DNA from: an uncultured Pelagimonas sp.
GTDB lineage: Bacteria; Pseudomonadota; Alphaproteobacteria; Rhodobacterales; Rhodobacteraceae
NCBI RefSeq assembly: GCF_947498515.1
Contig: NZ_CANMKO010000005.1
Span: 186,001-250,000 of the forward strand
Direction of reading: 5' to 3'
DNA length: 64,000 nt
The position numbers and the translations under genes were made by a program. This document shows, one piece after another, positions 1 to 9,277 of the stretch. Below the pieces are notes generated by a model that saw only the letters and a program-made list of their open reading frames with translations, did not search any database and was not told the DNA's origin. Numbering within the stretch: the stretch's first letter is position 1; each line of letters opens with the position of its first letter.

Positions 1-492
1 GCCTCGGTCGAAGATGACTATGACGTTGTTGTCATGGATTGCCCGCCTCAGCTCGGCTTTCTGACAATGTCGGCTTTGTCCGCGGCCACCGCCGTATTGG
101 TGACCGTGCATCCGCAAATGCTCGACGTGATGTCGATGTGTCAGTTCCTGCTGATGACATCAAACCTGCTTGGCGTTGTCGCCGAAGCCGGGGGCGACAT
201 GTCCTACGATTGGCTTCGATATGTTGTCACCCGCTACGAGCCGGGGGACGGACCGCAAAACCAGATGGTGTCGTTCATGCGCTCGATGTTCGGGGAACAT
301 GTGCTCAACAATACCGTGTTGAAATCAACGGCTATTTCCGACGCAGGCATTACAAAACAAACCCTGTATGAGGTCGAAAAATCCCAGTTCACCCGCACGA
401 CCTATGAGCGCGCCATTGAATCGATCAATGCGGTGAACGGTGAAATCGCCGGTCTCATGCAAGAGTCTTGGGGGCGCAAAGATGGCACGTAA
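1..492 (+). CDS. repA: RepA (ParA-type ATPase of a repABC cassette), 3' part only
   Basis: This is the last 163 codons of a ParA/MinD-family ATPase; the frame is open from the first base, so the start and Walker A lie outside the window. A Walker B-like segment (VVVMDCPPQLG) is visible at about visible residues 9-19. RepA works with RepB to partition low-copy repABC replicons, and in this family it also represses the operon. The last 11 bases overlap repB, the tight coupling usual for repABC operons. RepA is called over an ordinary ParA mainly because an intact repB and repC follow in the same direction. Confidence 0.93.
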   Translation, partial: ASVEDDYDVVVMDCPPQLGFLTMSALSAATAVLVTVHPQMLDVMSMCQFLLMTSNLLGVVAEAGGDMSYDWLRYVVTRYEPGDGPQNQMVSFMRSMFGEHVLNNTVLKSTAISDAGITKQTLYEVEKSQFTRTTYERAIESINAVNGEIAGLMQESWGRKDGT

Positions 493-1540
493 AAATCTAC
501 TTCAAGGGTTGATGGAAGAGGCGGCAAAAAACGAGGCCGCGCCCCCCTCCCCTGCCCCATCCAAGGCTGGAGTGGGCAAATCCACGCCGCCCAAATCGGC
601 GAAAACATCCAAGGAAACGGATCAATTCGATCCGGCCCGCCCCCGTCGGTCGACTGGGGCGATTGGGGCTGTAAGCCAATCCATCGCCCAGCTCAAAAGC
701 CGGTCTGTCATTGAGATTGACCCGTTCGACATCAAGGATGGCGGTCTTCAGGATCGCCTTGACCATCAAGAGGATGAGCATCAGGCCCTCATGGAAAGCA
801 TGCGGGAATATGGCCAACAGGTGCCGGTTCTCGTCCGCCCACATCCCGAAGAAGGGAATTCCTACCAGATCGTATATGGTCGTCGTCGGGTCTTGGCCCT
901 GCGCGATTTGGGCATTCCGGTCAAAGCTTTGGTCCGCGATCTTGACGACGATGCCCTCGTCATGGCTCAGGGTCAGGAAAACTCGGCCCGTCGAGATCTG
1001 ACCTTTATTGAAAAGTGCAATTTCGCCTATCAGATGCGGGAAGGCGGCTACAAACGCAAAGTGATCTGTGACGCCCTGTCGATCGACAAGACTTTGATTT
1101 CCCGCATGTTTTCCATTGTCGACCGCGTGGGCCTTGATGTGATCCAAGTGGTCGGATCTGCGCCCGGAGTTGGGCGGGATCGCTGGGCGGTTTTGGCCGA
1201 TCAGATGGAAGAGATTTTTATCGACCCCAAGCAGGTCGCCAGCGCCGTTGTCACCCTTGCCGGTGATCGCCCTTCCCCGGAACGGTTTGAGGCGGCGCTC
1301 AAGGCCTGTGGTGTCGGTCTGGGGTCAGAGGTGAAAAAACCCCCTGCCCCACGTGGGAAAACCACGCATATCACAAGCGCCAATGGCTTTGAAATCGCCA
1401 AGGCGTTGCACAAAGAATCCGAGGTGGTTCTGACCCTACCGCGCACCGGAGACGACAAGTTCGGTGACTGGTTGGTCGATCAACTCCATGACATCTACCA
1501 AGGTTGGGTAAGCCAATCCGCGGAAGATAAAGCCGAATGA
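482..1540 (+). CDS. repB: RepB, ParB-type centromere-binding protein of repABC
   Basis: A 352-residue partition protein that binds parS and loads the RepA partition system. Residues 1-70 are a basic, low-complexity arm that starts MARKNLLQGL, as is usual for RepB. The ParB/Srx-like domain runs about 75-180, with the GRRRVLAL segment at 133-140 and the box QENSARRDL at 165-173. A helix-turn-helix lies around 190-212. The ATG at 482 is chosen over the in-frame ATG at 440 because it gives the canonical N-terminus and the short overlap with repA. Likely binding sites are the palindromes at 2930, 2978 and 43639. It appears complete and undisturbed. Confidence 0.95.
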   Translation: MARKNLLQGLMEEAAKNEAAPPSPAPSKAGVGKSTPPKSAKTSKETDQFDPARPRRSTGAIGAVSQSIAQLKSRSVIEIDPFDIKDGGLQDRLDHQEDEHQALMESMREYGQQVPVLVRPHPEEGNSYQIVYGRRRVLALRDLGIPVKALVRDLDDDALVMAQGQENSARRDLTFIEKCNFAYQMREGGYKRKVICDALSIDKTLISRMFSIVDRVGLDVIQVVGSAPGVGRDRWAVLADQMEEIFIDPKQVASAVVTLAGDRPSPERFEAALKACGVGLGSEVKKPPAPRGKTTHITSANGFEIAKALHKESEVVLTLPRTGDDKFGDWLVDQLHDIYQGWVSQSAEDKAE

Positions 1541-1597
1541 AATCGGCTAAGGTACTGAGCAGAAAAGATAAATCACAGGAGGCACAGGTAGCGCCCT

Positions 1598-1653
1598 AAA
1601 AGAAAGAGCCCCCCAGGACATACATCCCAGAAGGCCCGTTCGTTCTCTAGACA
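1598..1653 (-). ncRNA. Predicted antisense ctRNA between repB and repC
   Basis: On the minus strand a promoter-like pair is visible: -35 TTGACA (plus positions 1684-1689), an 18-base spacer, and -10 TAGATT (1660-1665). About 45 bases after the -10 comes an 11-bp stem (1608-1618 with 1625-1635, 6-base loop, some G-U pairs) followed by a U-rich tail (1598-1607). A roughly 55-nt RNA is therefore predicted. In repABC plasmids a ctRNA at this position is the main incompatibility factor and down-regulates repC by pairing with its leader. The position and architecture fit; the ends are estimates. Confidence 0.72.
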
Positions 1654-1690
1654 ATTACGAATCTAGGTCTTTCTTAGTACGGCTGTCAAC

Positions 1691-1720
1691 TGCCGAACGC
1701 CCTTGGGCGGCCAGATTTTT
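1691..1720 (+). promoter_or_regulatory. Possible repC leader attenuator hairpin
   Basis: A GC-rich self-complementary stretch centred on CGCCCTTGGGCG (1698-1709) is followed by a T run at 1716-1720, just before repC. In characterised repABC systems the repC leader folds into a terminator-like structure when the ctRNA binds. This is inference from position; the hairpin itself is small. Confidence 0.4.
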
Positions 1721-1737
1721 GCGCTTTGTGAAAATTT

Positions 1738-2934
1738 ATGACCTATCATTCAACGACGCCCTTTGGGCAGCGTCCAGTGACGGCTGGCTTGATCAAATCT
1801 GTTGAGGCGGCGCGCCAATCTGCGCCCATCCCCCGGACTGACAAGTGGCAACTGTTTCGACAGCTTTGCACAGCGCGGTTGGCGTTCAATGTCAGCGATC
1901 GCGATTTAACCGTTCTCAACGCTCTCCTCACATTTCTACCGGGAAAAACGTTGGACGAGGCGGATCAAACAACGGTTTTTCCATCAAACCGGACGCTGGC
2001 TGAACGCGCGCATGGCATGGCCGAAAGCACATTGCGCCGGCATGTGGCATCCTTGGTCAAAGCGGGTTTGATTGTTCGCCGTGATAGCCCCAACGGCAAA
2101 CGATACGTGCGACGTAATCAGAGTGGCGACATTGCCCAAGCCTTTGGGTTTGATCTGCGCCCTCTACTCGTCCGCGCTGCCGAGATCAGCGACGCTTGTC
2201 GTGCTGCTGAGGAAGATGCCACGCGTCGGAAAGAACTGCGCGAACTGATTGTTCTAAAAAAGCGCGACGCTTTTAAACTCGCTGAATTTGGCCGTGCCGA
2301 AGGAATCGATGCGAATTGGGATGAAATCTTTGATCGATTTGCCTTGTTGCAACGCCGCGGCCGTCGCAAACTTAACCTGACATTGCTTGAGATGCTGCAT
2401 CAGGATGTGGAAAACCTTCTGATCAAAGTCCAAAATGTGCTTTCGGAAACGCAAGAAACGAGCGGCTATGACAGTCAAAATGAGCGGCACATACAGAGTT
2501 CAAAACCTAATACTCTTGAATCTGAACAGACCAACGAAATAGAAGACATTGCAACCAAATCGCAAAACCAAAACACGAAAGATCAGAAACCAGCGGCAGA
2601 TTTAAAGATTCCTCTGTCGTTAGTTCTGAAAGCCTGCCCTGATATTCACCCCTATGCACGCGATCCAATCCGCCACTGGAACGGACTTTATGACGTGGCA
2701 CAAATGGTGCGGGGTATGATGGGGATCAATAATTCCACTTGGTCAGACGCGACAAGGGCAATGGGCCCGGACTGTGCGGCGACCGTGGTGGCCGGTATGT
2801 TGCAGCGCATTGACGAGATCAAAAACCCTGGCGGGTATCTTCGGAGTTTGACTCAAAAAGCAGCCCTTGGGAAATTCTCGCCAGGGCCGATGGTGATGTC
2901 TTTGCTCAATCGCGACGGCTTTGCAAAAAGTTGA
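1738..2934 (+). CDS. repC: RepC, replication initiator of repABC
   Basis: A 398-residue initiator beginning MTYHSTTPFGQRP, close to the typical RepC length of about 400. A winged helix-turn-helix is visible at about residues 82-125 (NRTLAERAHGM, ESTLRRHVASL). The family-typical C-terminal region runs from about 285. In repABC replicons the origin lies inside repC, and an A/T-rich stretch at about 2468-2620 within the coding region is a candidate. No clear Shine-Dalgarno precedes the ATG, and the leader is probably controlled by the ctRNA. The stop codon (2932-2934) lies inside the first parS palindrome. No frameshift or deletion is visible, so the cassette may be functional. Confidence 0.94.
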   Translation: MTYHSTTPFGQRPVTAGLIKSVEAARQSAPIPRTDKWQLFRQLCTARLAFNVSDRDLTVLNALLTFLPGKTLDEADQTTVFPSNRTLAERAHGMAESTLRRHVASLVKAGLIVRRDSPNGKRYVRRNQSGDIAQAFGFDLRPLLVRAAEISDACRAAEEDATRRKELRELIVLKKRDAFKLAEFGRAEGIDANWDEIFDRFALLQRRGRRKLNLTLLEMLHQDVENLLIKVQNVLSETQETSGYDSQNERHIQSSKPNTLESEQTNEIEDIATKSQNQNTKDQKPAADLKIPLSLVLKACPDIHPYARDPIRHWNGLYDVAQMVRGMMGINNSTWSDATRAMGPDCAATVVAGMLQRIDEIKNPGGYLRSLTQKAALGKFSPGPMVMSLLNRDGFAKS

Positions 2935-2945
2935 CAGCTGTCAAC
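2930..2945. other. parS-type palindrome 1 (RepB site)
   Basis: A perfect 16-bp palindrome, GTTGACAGCTGTCAAC, matches the repABC centromere pattern GTTNNCNNNNGNNAAC. The symmetry extends to 22 bp through AAA/TTT flanks. It overlaps the repC stop codon. Confidence 0.88.
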
Positions 2946-2977
2946 TTTATAGAGGCTACCGGATCTGGGATGGAAAA

Positions 2978-2993
2978 GTTGACAGCTGTCAAC
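2978..2993. other. parS-type palindrome 2 (RepB site)
   Basis: Second identical 16-mer, 48 bp from the first (start to start), with symmetry extending to 24 bp through AAAA/TTTT flanks. Tandem copies just after repC are a common arrangement of repABC centromeres. Confidence 0.88.
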
Positions 2994-3150
2994 TTTTTGA
3001 GGCTCTCAGCGGTTTCATTGAAAATGGGTCTGCGCACGTACCAGAAAGGGCAGTGCCATACTCGGGACCAAGACTCACGTTCAAGAAGGCAATCCCTTGG
3101 CAAAAAAATGAAGAATGCCGTACCAACCCGACCGATCGGAAAGGGAGATA

Positions 3151-3924
3151 TTAACCCGAAAGCTTCCGACGTTTTGCGGCGCGCTCCTCACGGGCTTTTT
3201 GATCTTCGCCAATGCGAAAGCTTTCTTCGACGAAATCCATATGAACGCGCGCGGCTTGTTCCGCTCGGTCCGCATCTCCGTCCAAGATCGCATCGACAAT
3301 ATCCTTGTGCTGCTGCAGCAACCGCTCACCAGTGCCATCCATAGTGCGTAGGAACTTGCGATTGTAAAACACACCCTGACGGGTCAGGTCATAAACAGAG
3401 GCCATCATATGGATCAAGGTCGTGTTCTGGCTCGCGTCAACGACGGCGACATGTAACCGAAGATCGGCTTCTTGGCTGGCGTCGAGGTCATCGTTTTCCC
3501 AAGCTGATTGCATCTCGGCGATAATTTCAGTCAGCCGTTCCTTGTCCGAAGATGTGGCACGCAGGGCCGCGATGCGGGCGGCAAAGCCTTCTTGTTCGCG
3601 GCGGTATTCGAGATAGTCGTAAAAGGCGCGGCCATGACGGGCATAAAGCGCCAGAAGGGCAGGGGACATGGCCCGCCCCGTGAGCGAGGCGATAAAGCTC
3701 CCTTCACCATGACGAACCGTGACCAAGCCCCGTGATTCCAGCGTTTGCAATGCCTCGCGCAGTTTTGGCCGCGACACGCCCATCGCTTCGGCCAACTCTC
3801 GTTCAGATGGCAGTTTACGCCCCTCTTTCAGGATGCCGTCAACGATCATTGATTCGATCTGTTCAACCACCGCATCGGCGATTGATTCGTGGCCAACGGG
3901 GTCAAACGGGCTTGTATCTGACAT
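3151..3924 (-). CDS. GntR-family (FadR/LldR-type, FCD) transcriptional regulator
   Basis: A 257-residue regulator. A winged helix-turn-helix occupies about residues 15-80 (KLPSERELAEAMGVSRPKLR) and an all-helical FCD effector domain about 90-235 (LRLHVAVVDAS, HKDIVDAILDGD). This is the layout of LldR, PdhR and GlcC, which bind small hydroxy- or keto-acids. It is transcribed divergently from the lactate-type TRAP/dld/pyc genes across a 328-bp region with symmetrical sites, so control of that operon by lactate or pyruvate is likely. The ATG at 3924 is preferred to the GTG directly upstream. The specific effector is an inference from context. Confidence 0.87.
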   Translation of the reverse strand: MSDTSPFDPVGHESIADAVVEQIESMIVDGILKEGRKLPSERELAEAMGVSRPKLREALQTLESRGLVTVRHGEGSFIASLTGRAMSPALLALYARHGRAFYDYLEYRREQEGFAARIAALRATSSDKERLTEIIAEMQSAWENDDLDASQEADLRLHVAVVDASQNTTLIHMMASVYDLTRQGVFYNRKFLRTMDGTGERLLQQHKDIVDAILDGDADRAEQAARVHMDFVEESFRIGEDQKAREERAAKRRKLSG

Positions 3925-3971
3925 CACGACACTCGGATTTGAGGGTTAACACAAAAAAGTAGTTGTCCGTA

Positions 3972-3985
3972 TTCTTTACCACTGA
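3972..3985. promoter_or_regulatory. Candidate GntR operator, half of a mirrored pair
   Basis: TTCTTTACCACTGA lies 48 bp upstream of the gntR start. Its exact reverse complement (14 of 14 bases) occurs at 4140-4153 upstream of the TRAP gene. A matched pair facing the two divergent genes suggests binding by the regulator or a shared promoter element. Confidence 0.5.
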
Positions 3986-4139
3986 CCCCCATTTTGGCAA
4001 GGGCGAAATACCCAGAACTACGGAGGCGCTGTTAGCGATATAGATCGCTGTTTTTACTCACTATTCGCATTTTTGGGTAAAAAACCCACTGACAAAAGGG
4101 CAGGGGGGACATGCCAGTCAGCTCGGTCTGCAATCGCTT

Positions 4140-4153
4140 TCAGTGGTAAAGAA
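4140..4153. promoter_or_regulatory. Candidate GntR operator, second half of the mirrored pair
   Basis: TCAGTGGTAAAGAA is the exact reverse complement of 3972-3985 and lies about 100 bp upstream of the TRAP binding-protein start. It contains TGGT, the half-site core typical of FCD-type GntR operators. Confidence 0.5.
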
Positions 4154-4158
4154 AGTTG

Positions 4159-4179
4159 TTGACCGGAATCAATGGTCAA
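4159..4179. promoter_or_regulatory. Inverted repeat TTGACC-N9-GGTCAA upstream of the TRAP operon
   Basis: A perfect 6-9-6 inverted repeat directly after the 4140 site. TGGTC/GACCA-like cores are typical of LldR/PdhR operators, so this is another candidate binding site. It could also contribute a -35 element. Confidence 0.45.
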
Positions 4180-4252
4180 TAATATTTACCGATGCATGCC
4201 GCTGTGTACTGAGTGTTGAGCAGCGGACATGAGACATTCTGGAGGAGACATC

Positions 4253-5305
<1,053 letters not shown>

Positions 5306-5330
5306 GTTTCTCGACGACTTGCGCAACACT

Positions 5331-5369
5331 GGGGCGGCTCCCTTCACTTTGGCCGCCGCCCCATTTTTA
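5331..5369 (+). terminator. Intercistronic hairpin between dctP and dctQM
   Basis: GGGGCGGC (5331-5338) pairs with GCCGCCCC (5355-5362) and is followed by ATTTTTA. It is probably a partial terminator that lowers permease expression relative to the binding protein. Confidence 0.7.
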
Positions 5370-5442
5370 GAGCGATCTTAAAGGTCGCTCACCTCCCTTC
5401 CTGCCCCCCTTTGTCATTTTGCCAACTTCTGAGGAGGAGACG

Positions 5443-7521
5443 ATGGCCCAAGATACGCATCAGAACGCTGTGGACATGACCGATCCGGTCGATGTTTATG
5501 AGCATATCCTCGAACACGAGGAGCGCGACACGCAAGAGATTGCCGTGGCGCTAGACAAGACGGTCAAAGGCATCGGCAATGTGGTCATGTGGGCCAATGT
5601 ATTGTTGATCGCGGCGATCGTTGGTCAGGTGGCGATGCGCTACCTTTTCAACCAGAACTATCCGAAGCTGGATGAGATTCAGTGGCATTTCTACGGGCTG
5701 GTCACGATGATCGGCATTTCTTATGCGATGGTCACTGACAGCCATGTGCGTGTTGATATCCTGCATATGCAGCTAAGCCGCCGGGCGCAGCGTGTTATTG
5801 AAATCATTGGGATTTTGGCGCTTTTGGTGCCGTTTATCTATCTGATGGTCGATCAGGGTTGGGATTATTTCTACGAAAGCTGGCGGGTGAATGAACGCAG
5901 TGACAGCCCGACCGGATTGCCGGGTCGCTGGGCGCTCAAGGCGGTTATTCCAGCGAGCTTTGTGTTGCTGGCTGTGGCGGCTTTGGCGCGCCTGATCCAT
6001 GACGGGCATGCGATTATGACGAATTACGAAGACGAACGTCAAGGCAAGGATCTGCGCTTGATCCTTTGGGCGTTGATTGGCTTTGGCGTGGTGGCGACGG
6101 CGCTGACCTTCCTTGTGCATACGACCGAGGAAAAGCTTGTCATCGCGATGTTCCTGACCTTTATCGCGCTGCTGTTCACCGGGTTTCCAGTGGCTTGGAC
6201 ATTGGCCGGAGTTGGCGTGGCCTATTGCGGTTTGGCCTATCTTTTTGACAACGGCATGATGAATTGGACCGGGTTGGAAGAGACCCTGACCGGTTTGGAT
6301 TACCTAACGCTTGGTGCGGTGGTGAACCGGGTCTATTCGACGATGTCGAACGCGGTTCTTGTCGCGCTCCCGATGTTCATTTTCATGGGGTTGATGTTGG
6401 ACGAATCCGGGGTTGCCGAACGTCTGATGAGCGCGATGCAGCGGTTGTTTGGCACGGTGCGCGGTGGTCTGGCGATCACAGTGACATTGATCGGGATTAT
6501 CCTTGCGGCGTCGACCGGAATTATCGGTGCGTCGGTGGTTTTGTTGGGCGTGCTGAGTCTGCCCTCGATGATGGAGCAAAAATATTCGCCCAGCCTCGCG
6601 GCGGGTGTGGTGTCGGCATCGGGGACCTTGGGCATCTTGATCCCACCGTCGATTATGTTGGTGATCATGGCCGACCAGATGGCGCTTAGCGTTGGTGACC
6701 TTTTCATGGCCGCCGTGTTCCCCGGTGTGATCATCGGTGTGCTCTACCTGACCTATATCTTTGTCATCGCCTTGGTGAAACGCGACGTGGCCCCGGTTCC
6801 CGAAGGCGCAAAACGCCCCGATTGGGCGGCGATCAAAGACGTGATGGTCGCGGTTTTGCCAACTCTGGCCTTGATTTTGGCTGTGTTAGGGTCGATTTTC
6901 GGCGGCTTGGCCACACCAACCGAAGCCAGTGGGGTAGGGGCCTTGGGCGCAACATTGTTGGCGCTGGGATACCGCAAGCTGACCTTCCAAAAACTGGTCA
7001 ACGTGCTGAAATCCACCTTCAACACCACCGCCTATATCTTTGCGATCTTCCTTGGGGCGACGGTCTTTAGCTATGTGCTGCGCGAACTCGGCGGCGACGC
7101 TTTGATCGAGGAAATGATCCTTGGCACCGGACTTGGCCCCAATGGCACCGTGCTGATCATCCTGTTCATCGTCTTCCTGCTTGGCTTTGTGCTCGACTGG
7201 ATCGAAATCACCCTGATCGTGCTGCCGCTGATGCGCCCGATCATCAACAGCCTCGGCCTCGACATTCCGGGCTTTGGTGCGATGGATGAACCGGCGTTGA
7301 TCTGGTTCGTGATCCTTGTGGCGGTGACCTTACAAACCTCGTTCCTCACTCCGCCGGTTGGCTTTGCGCTCTTCTACCTCAAAGGGGTGTGCCCGCCGGA
7401 GATCAAGCTCACCGACATCTACAAAGGCATCATTCCCTTTGTGCTTCTCCAACTCACCGGCCTCGCCTTTGTCTTCCTGTGGCCTGCACTGGCGACATGG
7501 TTGCCCTCGGTCGCATACTAG
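5443..7521 (+). CDS. dctQM: TRAP transporter fused permease (DctQ-DctM)
   Basis: A 692-residue inner-membrane permease. The first part, about residues 45-205, is the four-helix small subunit DctQ (WHFYGLVTMIGISYAMVTDSH). From about 215 it is the large DctM subunit with many helices and DctM-typical segments (ALPMFIFMGLMLDESG, SGTLGILIPPSIMLVI, LTPPVGFALFYLKG). Such fusions are common in this family. It imports the organic acid bound by the preceding dctP, driven by an ion gradient. GGAGGAG before ATG 5443 decides the start over the in-frame ATG at 5419. dld starts only 14 bases after the stop, so the genes are co-transcribed. Confidence 0.93.
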   Translation: MAQDTHQNAVDMTDPVDVYEHILEHEERDTQEIAVALDKTVKGIGNVVMWANVLLIAAIVGQVAMRYLFNQNYPKLDEIQWHFYGLVTMIGISYAMVTDSHVRVDILHMQLSRRAQRVIEIIGILALLVPFIYLMVDQGWDYFYESWRVNERSDSPTGLPGRWALKAVIPASFVLLAVAALARLIHDGHAIMTNYEDERQGKDLRLILWALIGFGVVATALTFLVHTTEEKLVIAMFLTFIALLFTGFPVAWTLAGVGVAYCGLAYLFDNGMMNWTGLEETLTGLDYLTLGAVVNRVYSTMSNAVLVALPMFIFMGLMLDESGVAERLMSAMQRLFGTVRGGLAITVTLIGIILAASTGIIGASVVLLGVLSLPSMMEQKYSPSLAAGVVSASGTLGILIPPSIMLVIMADQMALSVGDLFMAAVFPGVIIGVLYLTYIFVIALVKRDVAPVPEGAKRPDWAAIKDVMVAVLPTLALILAVLGSIFGGLATPTEASGVGALGATLLALGYRKLTFQKLVNVLKSTFNTTAYIFAIFLGATVFSYVLRELGGDALIEEMILGTGLGPNGTVLIILFIVFLLGFVLDWIEITLIVLPLMRPIINSLGLDIPGFGAMDEPALIWFVILVAVTLQTSFLTPPVGFALFYLKGVCPPEIKLTDIYKGIIPFVLLQLTGLAFVFLWPALATWLPSVAY

Positions 7522-7535
7522 GGGAGGGTGAGGCC

Positions 7536-9218
7536 ATGACAGATCAAGACCTTATCAAACGGTTCACCCAGATTTGCGGCACCAAACATGTGATGACCGA
7601 TGCCAAGGCGACCCTGCGGTTTCGCAAAGGCTTTCGATCTGGCGAAGGTGATGCGCTGGCGGTGGTGCAACCGGGGTCTTTGTTGGAACAATGGCAGGTG
7701 CTGGAGGCCTGTGTGGCGGCGGATAAAATCGTCATCATGCAGGCGGCCAATACCGGGTTGACCGAAGGGTCGACCCCAAAGGGCAGCTATGACCGCGATG
7801 TGGTTTTGATCAACACCCGGCGCATGGATGATATTCAGGTTATCAAAGGCGGGGATCAGGTGATTTCCTTTCCCGGATCGACCCTATTCCGCCTTGAAAA
7901 GATCCTTGCCCCACTTGGGCGGCAACCGCATTCGGTGATCGGATCGTCTTGTATTGGGGCGTCGGTTGTTGGTGGCGTGTGCAACAATTCCGGCGGTGCG
8001 TTGGTGGAACGGGGGCCAAGCTATACCGAACTGTCCCTCTATGCGCAGATCACTGCCGAGGGGCAGCTTGATCTGGTCAATCATCTGGGGATCAATCTGG
8101 GCGAGACACCCGAAGAAATCCTAATGCGGTTGCAAACCGGGGACTATGACCCCGCCGCGATTGAAGATAGCAATCGCCGCGCTTCCGACACGGATTACGC
8201 CCGGCGTGTGCGCAATATCAAGGCCGACACCCCGGCGCGGTTCAATGCCGACAAATCCCGCCTTTATGAAAGTGCGGGCTGTGCCGGAAAACTGGCGGTA
8301 TTTGCCGTGCGCTTGGACACCTATGCCAAGAATGACGAGGAGCGCACCTTTTATATCGGTTCGGGCGATACGGCGGCGCTTGGCGAATTGCGACGGCGGA
8401 TTTTGGCGGGGTTCGACACCCTTCCAGTAAGCGCCGAGTACCTGCATGAGGATGTGTTTGACCTGTCGGACATCTATGGCAAAGACACGATGGTGATGAT
8501 CGACAAGCTTGGCACCGATCGCTTGCCGATGTTCTTTGCGCTCAAAGGTTCGGTGGATGCGCGGCTGTCTCGGGTGCCGGGCATGGCGAATTTCACTGAC
8601 AAATTCATGCAATTTGCCGCGCGCCTTTGGCCCAATGTGGTGCCGGCGCGGATGCGTGAATACCGTGATGCCTTTCCCCATCATCTGATCCTGAAAATGC
8701 GTGATGGCGGTATTGATGAAGCGCGGGCGCTTTTGTCGGATATGGCTGGGGCAGGGCAGCTCGATTTCTTTGAATGCGATGAACGTGAGGCCAAAATGGC
8801 AGGGTTGTTGCGCTTTGCCGCCGCCGGTGCAGCGGTGCGGTATATGAATGTGCATCGTAGCGAGGTCGAAGACATCATTGCGCTGGATATCGCGCTACGC
8901 CGCAATGACGAAGATTGGTTCGAGGAACTGCCAGCTGAGATCGCCGATCAGCTGGTCAGCAAACTCTATTATGGGCATTTCATGTGCCATGTTCTGCATC
9001 AGGACTACATCGTCAAAAAAGGCAGTGATCCCAAGGCGATCAAGGCGGCGATGTTGGAGATTTTGGACAAGCGCGGGGCGGAATACCCCGCGGAACACAA
9101 TGTTGGGCATCTCTATCCGGCCAAGCCCGATCTGGCGGCATTCTACCAGTCGGTTGATCCGACCAATAGCCTAAATCCCGGAATCGGGAAAATGTCGCGC
9201 AACAAAAACTATACGTGA
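7536..9218 (+). CDS. dld: Quinone-dependent D-lactate dehydrogenase
   Basis: A 560-residue FAD enzyme of the E. coli Dld type that oxidises D-lactate to pyruvate and passes electrons to the quinone pool at the inner membrane. The PCMH-type FAD domain covers about residues 40-220 (MQAANTGLTEGSTPKG, GSSCIGASVVGGVCNNSGG), followed by the Dld-specific substrate and membrane-binding regions (GHFMCHVLHQDYIVKKG, EYPAEHNVGHLYPA). The start follows GGGGAGGG. Its place between a TRAP importer and pyruvate carboxylase suggests that imported lactate is converted to pyruvate and then carboxylated. It is close to full family length. Confidence 0.94.
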   Translation: MTDQDLIKRFTQICGTKHVMTDAKATLRFRKGFRSGEGDALAVVQPGSLLEQWQVLEACVAADKIVIMQAANTGLTEGSTPKGSYDRDVVLINTRRMDDIQVIKGGDQVISFPGSTLFRLEKILAPLGRQPHSVIGSSCIGASVVGGVCNNSGGALVERGPSYTELSLYAQITAEGQLDLVNHLGINLGETPEEILMRLQTGDYDPAAIEDSNRRASDTDYARRVRNIKADTPARFNADKSRLYESAGCAGKLAVFAVRLDTYAKNDEERTFYIGSGDTAALGELRRRILAGFDTLPVSAEYLHEDVFDLSDIYGKDTMVMIDKLGTDRLPMFFALKGSVDARLSRVPGMANFTDKFMQFAARLWPNVVPARMREYRDAFPHHLILKMRDGGIDEARALLSDMAGAGQLDFFECDEREAKMAGLLRFAAAGAAVRYMNVHRSEVEDIIALDIALRRNDEDWFEELPAEIADQLVSKLYYGHFMCHVLHQDYIVKKGSDPKAIKAAMLEILDKRGAEYPAEHNVGHLYPAKPDLAAFYQSVDPTNSLNPGIGKMSRNKNYT

Positions 9219-9225
9219 CCTCCTG

Positions 9226-9240
9226 ACCGGAAGCTCCGGT
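9226..9240 (+). promoter_or_regulatory. Small hairpin in the dld-pyc gap
   Basis: ACCGGA AGC TCCGGT forms a perfect 6-bp stem in the 59-bp dld-pyc gap. There is no T run, so a role in mRNA processing or weak attenuation is only a guess. Confidence 0.3.
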
Positions 9241-9277
9241 TGGGCCTCTCAAATTCAAACAAAACAGGAGCGCGCAA

